A DNA stretch of 64,000 nt from Pasteurella oralis (GCF_002850605.1 NZ_NXGB01000002.1:347701-411700), one strand, 5' to 3'; positions 48,557 to 58,697 are shown, numbered from the stretch's first letter. Numbers and translations are program-made. Notes: a model not told the origin generated them from the sequence alone.

Positions 48557-49924
48557 ATGAGCAAAAATGTCTATTACGTCAACCCACGCGGTAGTATGGA
48601 TCAACTTTCTCACTTAGAAGTTGAATTACTGACTAAAAAAGCCAAAAGTCCGCTTTATAGCCTTTATCGCAATTGTTCACTTGCTGTATTAAATTCTGGT
48701 GCCGTGACTGATGATAGCCGCGCTTTATTAAATAAATATCCTGATTTTGATATCCAACTTGTCGCAAGAGAACGCGGTGTGTCACTTGAATTACATAACC
48801 CACCGCAAGATGCTTTTGTTGATGAACGCATGATCCGTAACATTCAATATCATTTATTCGCCGTATTACGCGATATTTTATTTGTGAATGTAATGAGTCA
48901 ACGTTTAAACCCAGATAATATTCAAGACAGTAAACATATCACAAATCTTGTTTTTTCTATTCTGCGTAATGCCAAAGCATTACCTGTTGGTGAGCACCCG
49001 AATCTCGTCGTGTGCTGGGGCGGGCATTCGATCAATCAAATTGAATACCAATATTGCCGTGCAGTAGGCACAGAACTTGGTTACCGTGAACTGAATATTA
49101 TCACAGGTTGTGGACCTGGCGTCATGGAAGCACCAATGAAGGGAGCAGCGATTGGTCATGCTAATCAACGTTATAAAAACAGCCGTTTTATCGGCATCAC
49201 TGAACCTTCTATCATTGCTTCTGAGCCACCAAACCCAATCGTGAATGAATTAATCATCATGCCAGATATTGAGAAACGCCTAGAAGCATTCGTACGTATG
49301 GGGCATGGTATTGTGATTTTCCCTGGCGGACCGGGCACATTTGAAGAGTTATTGTATATTCTAGGTATCAAGCTTGCTGAAGAAAATCAAAATCAGCCAT
49401 TACCACTTATTTTGACAGGTCCAAAAGAAAGTGCAGACTATTTTGCGACTATTGATCGTTTTATTGGTGAAACCTTAGGTGAAAAAGCGCAAGCGCTATA
49501 CGAAATTATTATTGATGATCCGGTCATGGTAGCACGTAAAATGAGTCAAGCGATGCACGCTGTAAAAATGCAACGCTATGAAACTTGTGATGCTTATGGC
49601 TTTAATTGGTCTTTAAAAATTCCAACTGATTTCCAACAACCCTTTATTCCAACACATGAAAACATGGCGGCGTTAGATTTACATCGTAATCAGTCAACAA
49701 TGGATCTTATTGCCAATTTACGTCGTGCATTTTCAGGTATTGTCGCGGGCAACATTAAGCCAGAAACACAAGATCGAATTGGAGAATTAGGACGTTTCAA
49801 GTTACATGGTGATCCAGAACTGTTAGAGAAAATTGATCAAGTATTACAAGATTTCATCGTGCAACATCGCATGAAACTCCCTGATGGTAATGCTTACGAA
49901 CCTTGCTACGAATTAGTCAAATAA
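48557..49924 (+). CDS. ppnN: Pyrimidine/purine nucleotide 5'-monophosphate nucleosidase
   Basis: This 455-residue LOG-family nucleosidase cleaves nucleoside monophosphates to base and ribose 5-phosphate; in E. coli, PpnN is stimulated by ppGpp. The central domain has [31 protein letters not shown] and the catalytic [15 protein letters not shown]. The N-terminal ([18 protein letters not shown]) and C-terminal regulatory parts are intact. It is co-directional with queF, and TAGGAG lies six bases before the ATG. Confidence 0.93.
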   Translation: MSKNVYYVNPRGSMDQLSHLEVELLTKKAKSPLYSLYRNCSLAVLNSGAVTDDSRALLNKYPDFDIQLVARERGVSLELHNPPQDAFVDERMIRNIQYHLFAVLRDILFVNVMSQRLNPDNIQDSKHITNLVFSILRNAKALPVGEHPNLVVCWGGHSINQIEYQYCRAVGTELGYRELNIITGCGPGVMEAPMKGAAIGHANQRYKNSRFIGITEPSIIASEPPNPIVNELIIMPDIEKRLEAFVRMGHGIVIFPGGPGTFEELLYILGIKLAEENQNQPLPLILTGPKESADYFATIDRFIGETLGEKAQALYEIIIDDPVMVARKMSQAMHAVKMQRYETCDAYGFNWSLKIPTDFQQPFIPTHENMAALDLHRNQSTMDLIANLRRAFSGIVAGNIKPETQDRIGELGRFKLHGDPELLEKIDQVLQDFIVQHRMKLPDGNAYEPCYELVK

Positions 49925-49936
49925 TCAAAAAAACAG

Positions 49937-49945
49937 ACCGCACTT
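49937..49945 (-). repeat. DNA uptake signal core
   Basis: Reverse copy between the ppnN stop and the terminator. Confidence 0.85.
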
Positions 49946-49952
49946 TATATAA

Positions 49953-49982
49953 AAAATAGCTTGTTTTTTAACAAGCTATTTT
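49953..49982. terminator. Bidirectional terminator between ppnN and the usp gene
   Basis: AAAATAGCTTGTT pairs with AACAAGCTATTTT (13 bp) around a TTTT loop. Confidence 0.85.
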
Positions 49983-49991
49983 TATTGATAT

Positions 49992-50414
49992 TTAACGTAA
50001 AATCAAAATTGGTTTATCGCTATAACGCGCAACTTTAACTGTATTTGAGCTTAAACCTTCTTTGTTATCACGTACCGCCATCATAATAATCAAATCAATG
50101 TTTTTCTCTTTTGCAATACGATTAATTTCCTCATACACAGGACCATGTGCCAAAATATGTTGTACTTTCGCCCCTTCTGGAAAATGCTTTTTAGTAAAAG
50201 CATGCAGCGCTTTGTTTGCTTCAGTCAACACATCCTGATCGAAATTCTTAGGTAAAAAGGAAGAAACAAAACTACTACCTAATGGCGGTACAACGCTCAT
50301 CACCCGATACACAGTATCTGGATTATGTTTCGTCATTTCTAAGGCCGTTTTCACCGCCTTCTCTGCATCCTCTAAATGTCCTAAATCTGCCGTAATTAAG
50401 ATTTTTTTAAACAT
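49992..50414 (-). CDS. Universal stress protein (UspA family)
   Basis: This 140-residue protein has the Usp fold: KKILITADLGHLEDAEKAVKTAL at the start, VQHILAHGPVYEEINRIAKE in the middle, and DLIIMMAVRDNKEGLSSNTVKVARYSDKPILIL at the end. The usual ATP-binding glycine loop (G-2x-G-9x-G-S/T) is altered to AVRDNKEGLSSNTVKV, so nucleotide binding is uncertain. It follows the TRAP permease gene with a nine-base gap. TeaD of Halomonas is a Usp that regulates the TRAP transporter TeaABC; a similar role here is inference. Confidence 0.9.
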   Translation of the reverse strand: MFKKILITADLGHLEDAEKAVKTALEMTKHNPDTVYRVMSVVPPLGSSFVSSFLPKNFDQDVLTEANKALHAFTKKHFPEGAKVQHILAHGPVYEEINRIAKEKNIDLIIMMAVRDNKEGLSSNTVKVARYSDKPILILR

Positions 50415-50423
50415 GATGTTTCC

Positions 50424-53054
50424 TTAGGCTTGTTGGCGACGACGTTGATTCATCGCTAACATCAATAATAATAGTAAAGTTGGAATAAATAACCATTCTT
50501 TTGCTAATGCATCTTTCACTGGAACAGTACCTTCTAATACTACTTGATCCCAGTTTAAACCCGCTTTTGCTGCACTAGAATCAATCTCTACTGCATCAAT
50601 AATCACTTGTTTACCTTCAGGTTTATCTTGTTCAAACAAGGTTAAGCCCATCTTTTGTAAACGTTCTTCACCCGTTTGCCCTTCTGGTATTGGTAATTGA
50701 GCATAAAATTCAATTTCTTTGCCATAAGGGTTTAAACCCGAAACTTTAATAGTCAAATTATCCCCTACTGTCGCTTTTTGTACTTCTTGTACTAATTGTG
50801 TTGGCTCAAAAGCACGCTGTGTTGGCGAAATATGTTCCATAAAGAAACCTGGGCGAAATAAAGCAAAGGCTAAAATAAACAATGCAAGACTTTCCCATAC
50901 TTTATTACGGCGGAAGAAATAACCAATCGCGCCTGCAGTAAAGGCGAGAATACCAATTGTTGCGGTAATAAAGACTAAAATCCCTTTTGCCCAGCCGACA
51001 TCAATTAATAATAAATCGGTATTAAAGATGAATAAAAATGGCAAAATTGCTGTACGCAAACTATATGAGAATGCAGTTAAACCTGTCTTAATAGGATCGC
51101 CACCCGACACAGCAGAAGCCGCAAAAGATGCCAGTCCAACAGGCGGTGTTACATCTGCCATAATACCGAAATAGAAAACAAATAAATGTACAGCAATGAG
51201 CGGTACGATAAAGCCATTTTGACGACCTACTTCAATAATCACAACTGCCATTAATGAAGAAACTACAATATAGTTCGCTGTAGTAGGTAATCCCATACCA
51301 AGAATTAAGCTAAAGCCCGCAACTAAAAGCAACATTAAGAAAATATTACCCATTGAAAGCGTTTCAATGATCGTTGCTAATTGAACACCAAAGCCAGTTA
51401 ATGATACCACTCCCACGATAATCCCAGCTGTTGCTGTAGCAATACCAATACCGATCATATTTCTTGCACCCGCTTCTAAGCCATCAATAAGATCTTTCCA
51501 ACCAAGCTTAAATTCTTGCTTAAAAGTGGTTTGTTTTCTGTAATAGGCAAGTAATGGACGTTGTGTGAGTAAAATGACAATCAAGGATAATGCCCCCCAA
51601 AATGCCGATAATCCCGGAGATAAACGCTCTACCATCAAACACCAAATTAAAATCACTACAGGTAATAAGAAGTGTAAGCCCGCATTAATTGTTGGTCTGA
51701 CTGACGGTAATTTCACCACTGGAGAATGTGGATCATCAATTTCGAGATCAGGAAACTGCGCTACACGACGTAATAGCAATAAATAGATTACGGCTAACAG
51801 TGTAACGACAATACTGAAAGCATAATTTGGTGTAACCGATTTTAACCAACCTAAACTCAACTCGACAACGAAATAAAGTACGCATAGAGAAATAAAGGCT
51901 CTTAACGCACTAATTAAAGTAGTCAAAAATGGTTTTGCCGCATCAGTTCTTGGCAAACCTTGTAAATTCATTTTACAAGCTTCTAAATGGACAATATAAA
52001 CAAGCGCAATATAGGAAATAACTGCAGGTAAGAAAGCATGGGTAATCAATTGACTATACGGCATATTGACATATTCAATCATTAAGAATGCTGCTGCCCC
52101 CATGACAGGAGGCATTATCTGCCCATTTACCGAAGATGCTACCTCAACTGCCCCTGCTTTTTCAGCAGAAAATCCTACTCGCTTCATCATTGGGATAGTA
52201 AATGTGCCTGTTGTGACCACATTTGCAATGGAAGAACCTGAAATCAGCCCTGTTAAACCTGATGCAACAACAGCGGCTTTGGCAGGTCCACCACGTAAAT
52301 GTCCTAAATACGCAAAAGCACTTTTAATAAAATAGTTACCCGCACCAGCTTTGTCTAACAGTGCACCAAATAAGACAAATAAGAACACATACTTTGTTGA
52401 TACCCCTAATGCAACACCAAACACCCCTTCTGTAGTAATCCATTGTTGATTAATAATATGAGAAAGCGTGCCTGTGCGGTGACTAATAATCCAATCACTT
52501 GGTAAAAACTGCCCAAAATAGTTATAAATTAAAAAAACAACAGCTATCACTACTAAGGGTAAACCTAAACTACGACGAGTAGCCTCAAGAAGTAAAACAA
52601 TCCCAATGCAACCAGCAATAATATCTTGTAAGTTCGGGGCTCCAAAACGAGTTACTAACCCATCATAGAAAAACAAATAATACGAGCCTAAAAAAGCGCC
52701 CATTGTTGCAAATACCCAATCTGCCAACGGAATACGATGTTTAGGCGAAAATTTAAAAGCGGGATAAGACAAATAAGCCAAAAATAAAGCAAATGCGAGA
52801 TGAATTGAGCGGGCTTTGGTATCATCAAATACGACATTGATATTTAAGCCAATATTACGTAAAAACTCTTGTAACCAAAATGGTGCAGGAGAGGCATAAT
52901 AAAGTTGAAATAATGACCACAAAATAGCAACACCAGCGATTAGTTTTTTAGGAAATCCATCAGGATCACGCCCTCCAGTGTCGCTTGATGCCACAATATC
53001 TTGTAAATCATCATAATCGATATTTTTTGTTGACACGCTAAAACTCCTCGTCAT
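50424..53054 (-). CDS. TRAP transporter fused permease (4TM-12TM), TAXI type
   Basis: About 870-876 residues. It fuses the small (4TM) and large (12TM) permease subunits, as usual for TAXI TRAP systems. Family motifs include GALLDKAGAGNYFIKSAFAY, SGLTGLISGSSIANVVTTGTF, GAAAFLMIEY and LILGMGLPTTANYIVV. The last ~180 residues form a DUF3394-type tail ending in a membrane segment. It imports a small organic acid with sodium. An ATG at 53054 opens the frame, but AGGAG lies seven bases before an in-frame GTG at 53036, which may be the real start. Confidence 0.93.
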   Translation of the reverse strand: MTRSFSVSTKNIDYDDLQDIVASSDTGGRDPDGFPKKLIAGVAILWSLFQLYYASPAPFWLQEFLRNIGLNINVVFDDTKARSIHLAFALFLAYLSYPAFKFSPKHRIPLADWVFATMGAFLGSYYLFFYDGLVTRFGAPNLQDIIAGCIGIVLLLEATRRSLGLPLVVIAVVFLIYNYFGQFLPSDWIISHRTGTLSHIINQQWITTEGVFGVALGVSTKYVFLFVLFGALLDKAGAGNYFIKSAFAYLGHLRGGPAKAAVVASGLTGLISGSSIANVVTTGTFTIPMMKRVGFSAEKAGAVEVASSVNGQIMPPVMGAAAFLMIEYVNMPYSQLITHAFLPAVISYIALVYIVHLEACKMNLQGLPRTDAAKPFLTTLISALRAFISLCVLYFVVELSLGWLKSVTPNYAFSIVVTLLAVIYLLLLRRVAQFPDLEIDDPHSPVVKLPSVRPTINAGLHFLLPVVILIWCLMVERLSPGLSAFWGALSLIVILLTQRPLLAYYRKQTTFKQEFKLGWKDLIDGLEAGARNMIGIGIATATAGIIVGVVSLTGFGVQLATIIETLSMGNIFLMLLLVAGFSLILGMGLPTTANYIVVSSLMAVVIIEVGRQNGFIVPLIAVHLFVFYFGIMADVTPPVGLASFAASAVSGGDPIKTGLTAFSYSLRTAILPFLFIFNTDLLLIDVGWAKGILVFITATIGILAFTAGAIGYFFRRNKVWESLALFILAFALFRPGFFMEHISPTQRAFEPTQLVQEVQKATVGDNLTIKVSGLNPYGKEIEFYAQLPIPEGQTGEERLQKMGLTLFEQDKPEGKQVIIDAVEIDSSAAKAGLNWDQVVLEGTVPVKDALAKEWLFIPTLLLLLMLAMNQRRRQQA

Positions 53055-53118
53055 CTAAAAAATAAAAACGGAAAAAGGCAGGAACCTTGCCTGCCTTAAC
53101 AATATTAAGATAAGAAAA

Positions 53119-54078
53119 TTACAACCAACCTCTTTCTTTATAGTAACGCACTGCCCCATCATGTAATGGCGCTGATAGTGCATTTTTGATCATTTCCTCT
53201 TCTTTTAAGTTTGAGAACGCTGGGTGTAAACGCTTGAAGCGTTCAAAGTTATCAAATACCGCTTTAACAATCGCATAAACACTATCAGCATCTACATCAG
53301 AAGAAGTGACTAAAGTCGCATACACACCGAAAGTATCTGTTGGGTTCTCACTACCTTTATACAAACCACCTGGAATTGTTGCTTTAGCATAATATGGGTG
53401 ATCTGCTACAAGTTTATCAATTTCAGGGCCTGTAATTGAAACTAAATGTGCATCACAAGAAGCAGCCGCTTCTTTTAAGGCACCATTTGGGTGACCTACG
53501 TTATAGGTAATAGCATCTAAGTTGTTATCGCACATCACAGATGCCATTTCTGCTGGTTTTAGTTCAGAGGCAACTTTGAAAGCTGACGCATCCCAACCTT
53601 TTGCACCAAGAATAACATTCATGGTTGCACGTGTACCAGAACCCGGATCACCCACATTAACACGCTTACCTTTCAAGTCATCAAACCCTTTGATATTTGC
53701 ATCAGTACGCGCCATTAACGTAAATGGCTCTGGATGAATAGAAAATACAGCTCTTAACTTATCATTTTTTTTGCTTTCAAAAGAGCTTGAACCATTATAG
53801 GCATGGTATTGCCAATCTGACTGTGCAATACCTAATTCCATTTGATTACTTGCAATTGAATTGAGGTTAGCAACAGAACCACCAGTTGAAGGCGCATTAC
53901 ATTTCACCCCTGTTTTCGCCGAATCACGATTGACTAATTGACAGACAGACTGTCCTACGACGTAGTAAACACCTGTTTGACCACCAGTACCAATGGTTAC
54001 AATTTTATCGGCAGCAAATACTGCACTTGAAGAAAACATTAATGCTGCTGTCATTGAAAGCTTTAGATACTTTTTCAT
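53119..54078 (-). CDS. TRAP transporter TAXI-family solute-binding protein
   Basis: This 319-residue periplasmic protein has a signal peptide (MKKYLKLSMTAALMF, then SAVFA likely cleaved before ADK). The TAXI signature is IVTIGTGGQTGVYYVVGQSVC, followed by APSTGGSVANLNSIASNQMELGIAQSDW and KGKRVNVGDPGSGTRATMNVIL. It delivers substrate to the fused permease encoded 64 bases downstream. Ligand unknown; known TAXI systems often carry glutamate or dicarboxylates. A CRP-like site lies about 120 bases before its start. Confidence 0.93.
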   Translation of the reverse strand: MKKYLKLSMTAALMFSSSAVFAADKIVTIGTGGQTGVYYVVGQSVCQLVNRDSAKTGVKCNAPSTGGSVANLNSIASNQMELGIAQSDWQYHAYNGSSSFESKKNDKLRAVFSIHPEPFTLMARTDANIKGFDDLKGKRVNVGDPGSGTRATMNVILGAKGWDASAFKVASELKPAEMASVMCDNNLDAITYNVGHPNGALKEAAASCDAHLVSITGPEIDKLVADHPYYAKATIPGGLYKGSENPTDTFGVYATLVTSSDVDADSVYAIVKAVFDNFERFKRLHPAFSNLKEEEMIKNALSAPLHDGAVRYYKERGWL

Positions 54079-54195
54079 AGAGTCATTTTCCTTATTTTGT
54101 TGTTGGTTTGCTTAAAAGAGCACTTCAATTAGCGGATTTACAAATAGCAAAGATTTTACGTTTTTGCAACAATTTATTTTTTGCTCGCCTAAATC

Positions 54196-54211
54196 TGTGC
54201 TAAACATCACA
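54196..54211. promoter_or_regulatory. CRP-like site upstream of the TAXI-TRAP genes
   Basis: TGTGC-N6-TCACA differs from the CRP core TGTGA-N6-TCACA at one base. It is centred about 125 bases before the solute-binding gene start, consistent with catabolite control of a carbon-source transporter. It also lies 55-60 bases from the end of yadH, transcribed away from it, so TRAP is the likelier target. Confidence 0.5.
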
Positions 54212-54234
54212 CTGAAAATAAAGAAAGTGCGGTC

Positions 54235-54243
54235 GATTTTTAA
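54235..54243 (+). repeat. DNA uptake signal core
   Basis: Forward copy just past the yadH stop. Confidence 0.85.
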
Positions 54244-54251
54244 CAAATTTT

Positions 54252-55019
54252 TTAACTTCTCAAACCAATACCACGACTAATTAAATAATAAGCTATACTA
54301 TATAAACTCATAATAAAGACGATTAGGACAAAGAAAGCATAAGCAATATTGATATCTGATGTGCCTAAAAAGCCATAACGAAAACCATTAATCATATAAA
54401 CAATAGGATTCAATTTTGATACACTTTGCCAAAATTCAGGCAATAATGAGATTGAATAAAATACACCGCCCAGATAAGTTAATGGCGTTAAGACAAAAGT
54501 AGGAATAATACTAATATCATCAAAAGAGCGGGCAAAAACAGCGTTAATTAAGCCACCAAGCGCAAAGGTCGCTGTCGTCATGAACAAAATGATCGCCACA
54601 ATCAACCAAGAATATACCTCAAATGTTACAAAAAATGATGCCACAATAGTCACAAGCACACCGACACAAAGTCCACGTGCGACACCCCCTGCAACATAGC
54701 CTAAAATGATAATATGTGGCGAAGTCGGCGAGATCAGTAATTCCTCGACATTTTTTGCAAATTTTGTACTGTAAAAAGATGAAGCAACATTGGCAAATGA
54801 ATTCGTTAACGCAGACATCATAATTAAGCCAGGCACAATAAACTGCATATAACTAAACCCATTCATGTCACCAATTCGACTCCCAATTAGTTGCCCAAAA
54901 ATCACAAAATACAAGGTCATGGTAATCACTGGCGGAACTAAAGTTTGCACCCAAATACGTGTAAAACGTCGAATTTCTTTCGTGACAATAGTCTGAAACG
55001 CAACCCAAGCTAATGTCAT
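54252..55019 (-). CDS. yadH: ABC-2 type transporter permease (YadH-like)
   Basis: This 255-residue inner-membrane permease has six predicted segments and the ABC-2 motif FILTPLTYLGGVFYSISLLPEFW-like VLTPLTYLGGVFYSIS. It pairs with the ATPase encoded just upstream, with start and stop overlapping by one base (TAATG). In E. coli the pair is yadGH, whose substrate is unknown. The frame and length match YadH closely. Confidence 0.9.
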   Translation of the reverse strand: MTLAWVAFQTIVTKEIRRFTRIWVQTLVPPVITMTLYFVIFGQLIGSRIGDMNGFSYMQFIVPGLIMMSALTNSFANVASSFYSTKFAKNVEELLISPTSPHIIILGYVAGGVARGLCVGVLVTIVASFFVTFEVYSWLIVAIILFMTTATFALGGLINAVFARSFDDISIIPTFVLTPLTYLGGVFYSISLLPEFWQSVSKLNPIVYMINGFRYGFLGTSDINIAYAFFVLIVFIMSLYSIAYYLISRGIGLRS

Positions 55020-55951
55020 TATGCACCACCTTTTTTATCCAACTGATTATTTAATGCCATTGAAACAAATAATTCTTCTAAACGATTCGCTTTATTTCGC
55101 ATACTTAACACTTTGATATTCTGTGCAGACAATTGTGCAAATAACTCATTTAGCCCTTGCTCTCGTTTTACTTCGACTTCAAGATTATTTTCATTTAAAT
55201 CAATAATTTGATATCCATCAATCACAGGGAGTTTAGTATAGGCAGCTAAATCAAAAACAAAAGTTTCTGCTTCTAATTTCGCGAGCAACGCTTTCATCGG
55301 CATATCAACAACCAACCGACCGTGCTGAATAATACCAATATTACGACATAACATTTCAGCCTCTTCTAAATAATGGGTCGTTAAAATAATCGTTGTACCT
55401 TGTTGATTTAACTCACGTAAAAATGTCCACATAGCACGACGTAATTCAATATCCACACCAGCAGTTGGTTCATCTAAAATCAATAATTTTGGCTTATGCA
55501 TTAATGCCCGTGCGATCATCAAACGGCGTTTCATCCCCCCTGATAAACGAATAGCTTGCTGCGTACGTTTTTCCCAAAGATCGAGCTTTTTCAACCAAAT
55601 TTCTGCTCGCTTTAAGGCTTCTAAACGAGCAATTCCATAGTAACCTGCTTGATTGACTAAAATATCAATCACACGTTCAAATTGATGAAAATTAAATTCT
55701 TGAGGAACGAGGCCAATGCATTGCTTTAATTCACTTAACTGTTGGTCCAAATCATAACCAAAAACATTAACTTGCCCGCTAGTTTTATTAACTAATGAGC
55801 TGATAATACCAATAGTCGTCGATTTTCCTGCTCCGTTATGCCCTAATAATGCATAAAAATCCCCCTCTTGGACCTTTAAATCAATACCATGTAAGGCGGT
55901 AACTCCATTTTTATATTGTTTAGTTAACTGTTTAATTTCTAATGCTAACAT
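55019..55951 (-). CDS. yadG: ABC transporter ATP-binding protein (YadG-like)
   Basis: This 310-residue ATPase has Walker A GHNGAGKST (about 38-46), signature RLSGGMKRRLMIARA, Walker B KLLILDEPTAGVD and the D-loop/switch TTHYLEEAE. A C-terminal extension of about 80 residues follows, as in YadG. It powers the YadH permease for export of an unknown substrate. It ends with the TAATG overlap with yadH and begins 17 bases after epmC. Confidence 0.92.
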   Translation of the reverse strand: MLALEIKQLTKQYKNGVTALHGIDLKVQEGDFYALLGHNGAGKSTTIGIISSLVNKTSGQVNVFGYDLDQQLSELKQCIGLVPQEFNFHQFERVIDILVNQAGYYGIARLEALKRAEIWLKKLDLWEKRTQQAIRLSGGMKRRLMIARALMHKPKLLILDEPTAGVDIELRRAMWTFLRELNQQGTTIILTTHYLEEAEMLCRNIGIIQHGRLVVDMPMKALLAKLEAETFVFDLAAYTKLPVIDGYQIIDLNENNLEVEVKREQGLNELFAQLSAQNIKVLSMRNKANRLEELFVSMALNNQLDKKGGA

Positions 55952-55968
55952 GCATCCTACTTAATCAT

Positions 55969-56505
55969 TTAAATTCGAGTCATATCAAATAGACTTAAGT
56001 CAATACTATCTGAAGTGCCATAAAATGCCGCCAATGCTTTCCGTAAAATTTCTGCCCGTTTTGGTAACCCTTGTTCTGCATAAACTTTCACTTGTTCATA
56101 CACTGCTTGCTTAAAAGGTAAAGTATCGCCAGGATCACCATTCAAATTATCAACACTCGCAAAATAACGAAATCCTGCCGCAATAGATAAAATCCACTCA
56201 ATCGCTTGCGGCTTAACTTCGACTTGTTCAAACAAACGTTGTTGCTGCGCTGTACGCCCATCCGGTTCATACCAATAACCAAAATCTTCAAGTTGGCGAC
56301 GCGCTTTACCCGCGACAAGCCAATGTGCAATCTCATGTAATCCACTACTATAAAAACCATGTGCAAAATAAATTGCATGATAAGGACAATTCTCATTAGC
56401 GGGAACATAAAGAGGTTCATCGCCTCCTTTGACTAATTTTGTATTATATTCTTGTTCAAAGCACTGATTAAAAATCTGAATTAAATCGCTGATTTGATGT
56501 TCCAT
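55969..56505 (-). CDS. epmC: Elongation factor P hydroxylase EpmC
   Basis: About 178 residues. EpmC hydroxylates the beta-lysylated lysine of elongation factor P. The metal-binding pattern is in HEIAHWLVAGKARRQLEDFG, followed by YWYEPDGRTAQQQRLFEQVEVKPQAIEW, both diagnostic. I start at the ATG at 56505 (MEHQISDLI), which follows GGAG by six bases; the longer frame from 56580 has no ribosome-binding site. The partner enzymes EpmA and EpmB are not in the window. A terminator lies in the longer frame, further against it. Confidence 0.93.
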   Translation of the reverse strand: MEHQISDLIQIFNQCFEQEYNTKLVKGGDEPLYVPANENCPYHAIYFAHGFYSSGLHEIAHWLVAGKARRQLEDFGYWYEPDGRTAQQQRLFEQVEVKPQAIEWILSIAAGFRYFASVDNLNGDPGDTLPFKQAVYEQVKVYAEQGLPKRAEILRKALAAFYGTSDSIDLSLFDMTRI

Positions 56506-56539
56506 TAAAACTCCAAAAGCCAAAACTCGGTAAAATTTG

Positions 56540-56548
56540 ACCGCACTT
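56540..56548 (-). repeat. DNA uptake signal core
   Basis: Reverse copy between epmC and the htpX terminator. Confidence 0.85.
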
Positions 56549-56570
56549 AGGTAGAAAAGAGAAAATGAAA

Positions 56571-56591
56571 AAAGAGGCATAATGCCTCTTT
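56571..56591 (-). terminator. Terminator after htpX
   Basis: AAAGAGGC pairs with GCCTCTTT over a 5-base loop; on the minus strand it continues into TTTTTT. Confidence 0.8.
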
Positions 56592-56610
56592 CTGCTTAAA
56601 ATTGCTAGCG

Positions 56611-57471
56611 TTATTTCAAGCTATCTAATTGTTGTAACGCCGCAATGCGCTTTTCTAATGGCGGATGGCTCATGAACAAAGCCGCTAAACCACTACGCTT
56701 GCCATTAATTGCAAATGCCACGAGTTGTCCTTCTAATTCTTGTGGCTCATGCAAACGCTGTAAGCGTTGTAATGCAGCGATCATTTTTTGTTTACCCACT
56801 AATTCCGCTGATCCTGCATCTGCACGGAATTCACGGTAACGAGAGAACCACATTACAATGATACTTGCCAAAAAGCCAAAGACAATTTCTAATACCATCG
56901 CAACTAAGAAATAAATACCTGAGCTACTTTCACCATCGCGGTTACTCGATACCGCTTTTGCAATCATACGAGAAACAAAAATCACAAATGTATTAAGTAC
57001 ACCTTGTAACAACGTCATTGTCACCATATCACCATTTTTGATATGGGCAACTTCATGTGCCAAGACAGCTTCTGCTTCATCACGAGTCATTGCTCGTAAT
57101 AACCCTGTACTCACCGCAACCAAAGCGTTATTTTTACTTGCTCCCGTTGCAAAAGCATTGACATCCTCTGAATGATAAATTGCGACATCTGGCATAGGTA
57201 AATTTGCACGTTCTGCCTGTGAACGTACAGTATTGACCAACCAACGTTCAGCCTCATTACGTGGTTCTTTAATTACCTCTGCACCGACTGAACGTAATGC
57301 CATGGTTTTAGATAAAAAGAGCGAAATTAAAGAACCTGAAAAACCAAATAATGCAGCCATGATTAATAAACCACTGGCATCTTGTGCTTGAATCCCCGTT
57401 AAACTCAAAATAATATTAAATACGACTAAAACCGCCATGTTTGTCGCTAAAAAGAGTAAAATTCGCATCAT
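56611..57471 (-). CDS. htpX: Membrane-bound zinc protease HtpX
   Basis: This 286-residue M48 metalloprotease degrades misfolded inner-membrane proteins. Two N-terminal membrane segments are followed by the zinc motif HEVAH at 139-143, a third and fourth segment ([13 protein letters not shown] and [20 protein letters not shown]), and the downstream zinc ligand in [12 protein letters not shown]. The start [11 protein letters not shown] matches E. coli HtpX. In E. coli the gene is under CpxR control; I could not see a clear CpxR repeat here. Confidence 0.95.
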   Translation of the reverse strand: MMRILLFLATNMAVLVVFNIILSLTGIQAQDASGLLIMAALFGFSGSLISLFLSKTMALRSVGAEVIKEPRNEAERWLVNTVRSQAERANLPMPDVAIYHSEDVNAFATGASKNNALVAVSTGLLRAMTRDEAEAVLAHEVAHIKNGDMVTMTLLQGVLNTFVIFVSRMIAKAVSSNRDGESSSGIYFLVAMVLEIVFGFLASIIVMWFSRYREFRADAGSAELVGKQKMIAALQRLQRLHEPQELEGQLVAFAINGKRSGLAALFMSHPPLEKRIAALQQLDSLK

Positions 57472-57558
57472 AATAAAAAATCCTTATCGTTAAGGTTAAA
57501 TAGCCTGTGTTGTAATATAGTAGCAAAATTGTTAAATGCAAGAGAGGGTATTAAAATT

Positions 57559-58629
57559 TTACCATAAACTCATTTGTTCTACCTGTGAGTTTCTCTTTTC
57601 GTTCGGTAAGCTTAAGTGTAAACCAATCAAACGAATTTCTCTCCCTGCTGTACGCTGCCAAATTTGCTTTAATAGCGATTCAAAATTTATTTGAGTCAAT
57701 GCCAACCCCGTTTTTTCTAGCGTAGTCACTTGAAAATCAGCAAACTTCAGTTTTACCCCAATTTTATGTAAAGCAACTAAAGATAAAGCAGGGCAAACCT
57801 GTTTAATACGCTGAAGCAAGGATGGAAAAAGTTGTTCTAGTACAGCAATAGCTTGTGGTAAATTGCTAATATTATGTTGCAAGGTTGTTTCTACACTAAC
57901 TGATTTTAGTATTCGATGAGGTTCCACTTTACGTTCATCTATCGCATGACTAAATGCCCAAATACGCTGTCCCATTTTACCGAACTGGTTCAATAACAAT
58001 ACCTTATCTATTTTGCGAATATCTGCACAAGTCTGCAATCCCATTTCTAACAAACGCTGAGAAGTTACTTTACCGACACCGGGAATTTTGTTTAATGACA
58101 AATTTGCAACAAACTCATTCACCTCTGTAGGGTTAATCACAAACTGACCATTTGGCTTATTTTGCTCCGAAGCAATTTTAGCCAAAAACTTCAAAGGTGC
58201 GATACCAGCAGAAGCCGTTAAACCGAGTTCAGTAAAAATTGCTTGCCGAATGTCTGTTGCAATCCAAGTCGCAGACCCTGAGCATTTGCCACAATCTGTC
58301 ACATCTAAATAAGCCTCATCTAAAGAAAGAGGTTCAATGAGATCAGTATAGCGCTGAAAAATTTGTCGAATTTGTTTAGAGACCTGTTTATATAGCGGCA
58401 TATTCACGGGTAAAAGCACTAAATTTGGACATAGTTTCAAAGCTTGTGCCGTTGGCATTGCGCTATGTAAACCAAACTTGCGCGCAGCATAGCTACAAGT
58501 GGCTAAAACACCTCGATTTTCGACAGAACCACCAACAGCAACAGGCTTTCCTATCAAACTAGGATTATTACGTATCTCAATCGACGCATAAAAGCAGTCC
58601 ATATCAATATGAATAATTTTACGAGTCAT
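57559..58629 (-). CDS. dinB: DNA polymerase IV (Y family)
   Basis: About 356 residues. This error-prone translesion polymerase starts MTRKIIHIDMDCFYASIE, with the catalytic aspartate D9 and the IEPLSLDEAYLDVTD segment completing the active site; helix-hairpin-helix and little-finger domains follow (LNKIPGVGKVTSQRLLEMG). The frame is open back to a TTG at 58662; ATGs at 58638 and 58635 are possible but none has a ribosome-binding site, so I use the family start. A LexA box lies about 70 bases upstream. Confidence 0.93.
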   Translation of the reverse strand: MTRKIIHIDMDCFYASIEIRNNPSLIGKPVAVGGSVENRGVLATCSYAARKFGLHSAMPTAQALKLCPNLVLLPVNMPLYKQVSKQIRQIFQRYTDLIEPLSLDEAYLDVTDCGKCSGSATWIATDIRQAIFTELGLTASAGIAPLKFLAKIASEQNKPNGQFVINPTEVNEFVANLSLNKIPGVGKVTSQRLLEMGLQTCADIRKIDKVLLLNQFGKMGQRIWAFSHAIDERKVEPHRILKSVSVETTLQHNISNLPQAIAVLEQLFPSLLQRIKQVCPALSLVALHKIGVKLKFADFQVTTLEKTGLALTQINFESLLKQIWQRTAGREIRLIGLHLSLPNEKRNSQVEQMSLW

Positions 58630-58649
58630 TGGCATCATGGTAGCAAGAA

Positions 58650-58688
58650 AAAGTGCGGTCAAAATTTTTTAAAATCTGACCGCACTTT
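58650..58688 (-). terminator. Hairpin of two inverted uptake signals after ybjD, in the dinB leader
   Basis: AAAGTGCGGTCA (58650-58661) pairs with TGACCGCACTTT (58677-58688) over a 15-base loop and, on the minus strand, leads into TTTTT. It can end ybjD transcripts. Because the SOS box is on its far side, it is also transcribed in any dinB message that starts there. Confidence 0.75.
58651..58659 (+). repeat. DNA uptake signal core, paired copy in the dinB leader
   Basis: Forward arm of the 58650-58688 hairpin; its partner is 58679-58687. Confidence 0.85.
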
Positions 58689-58697
58689 AGCATAGAA

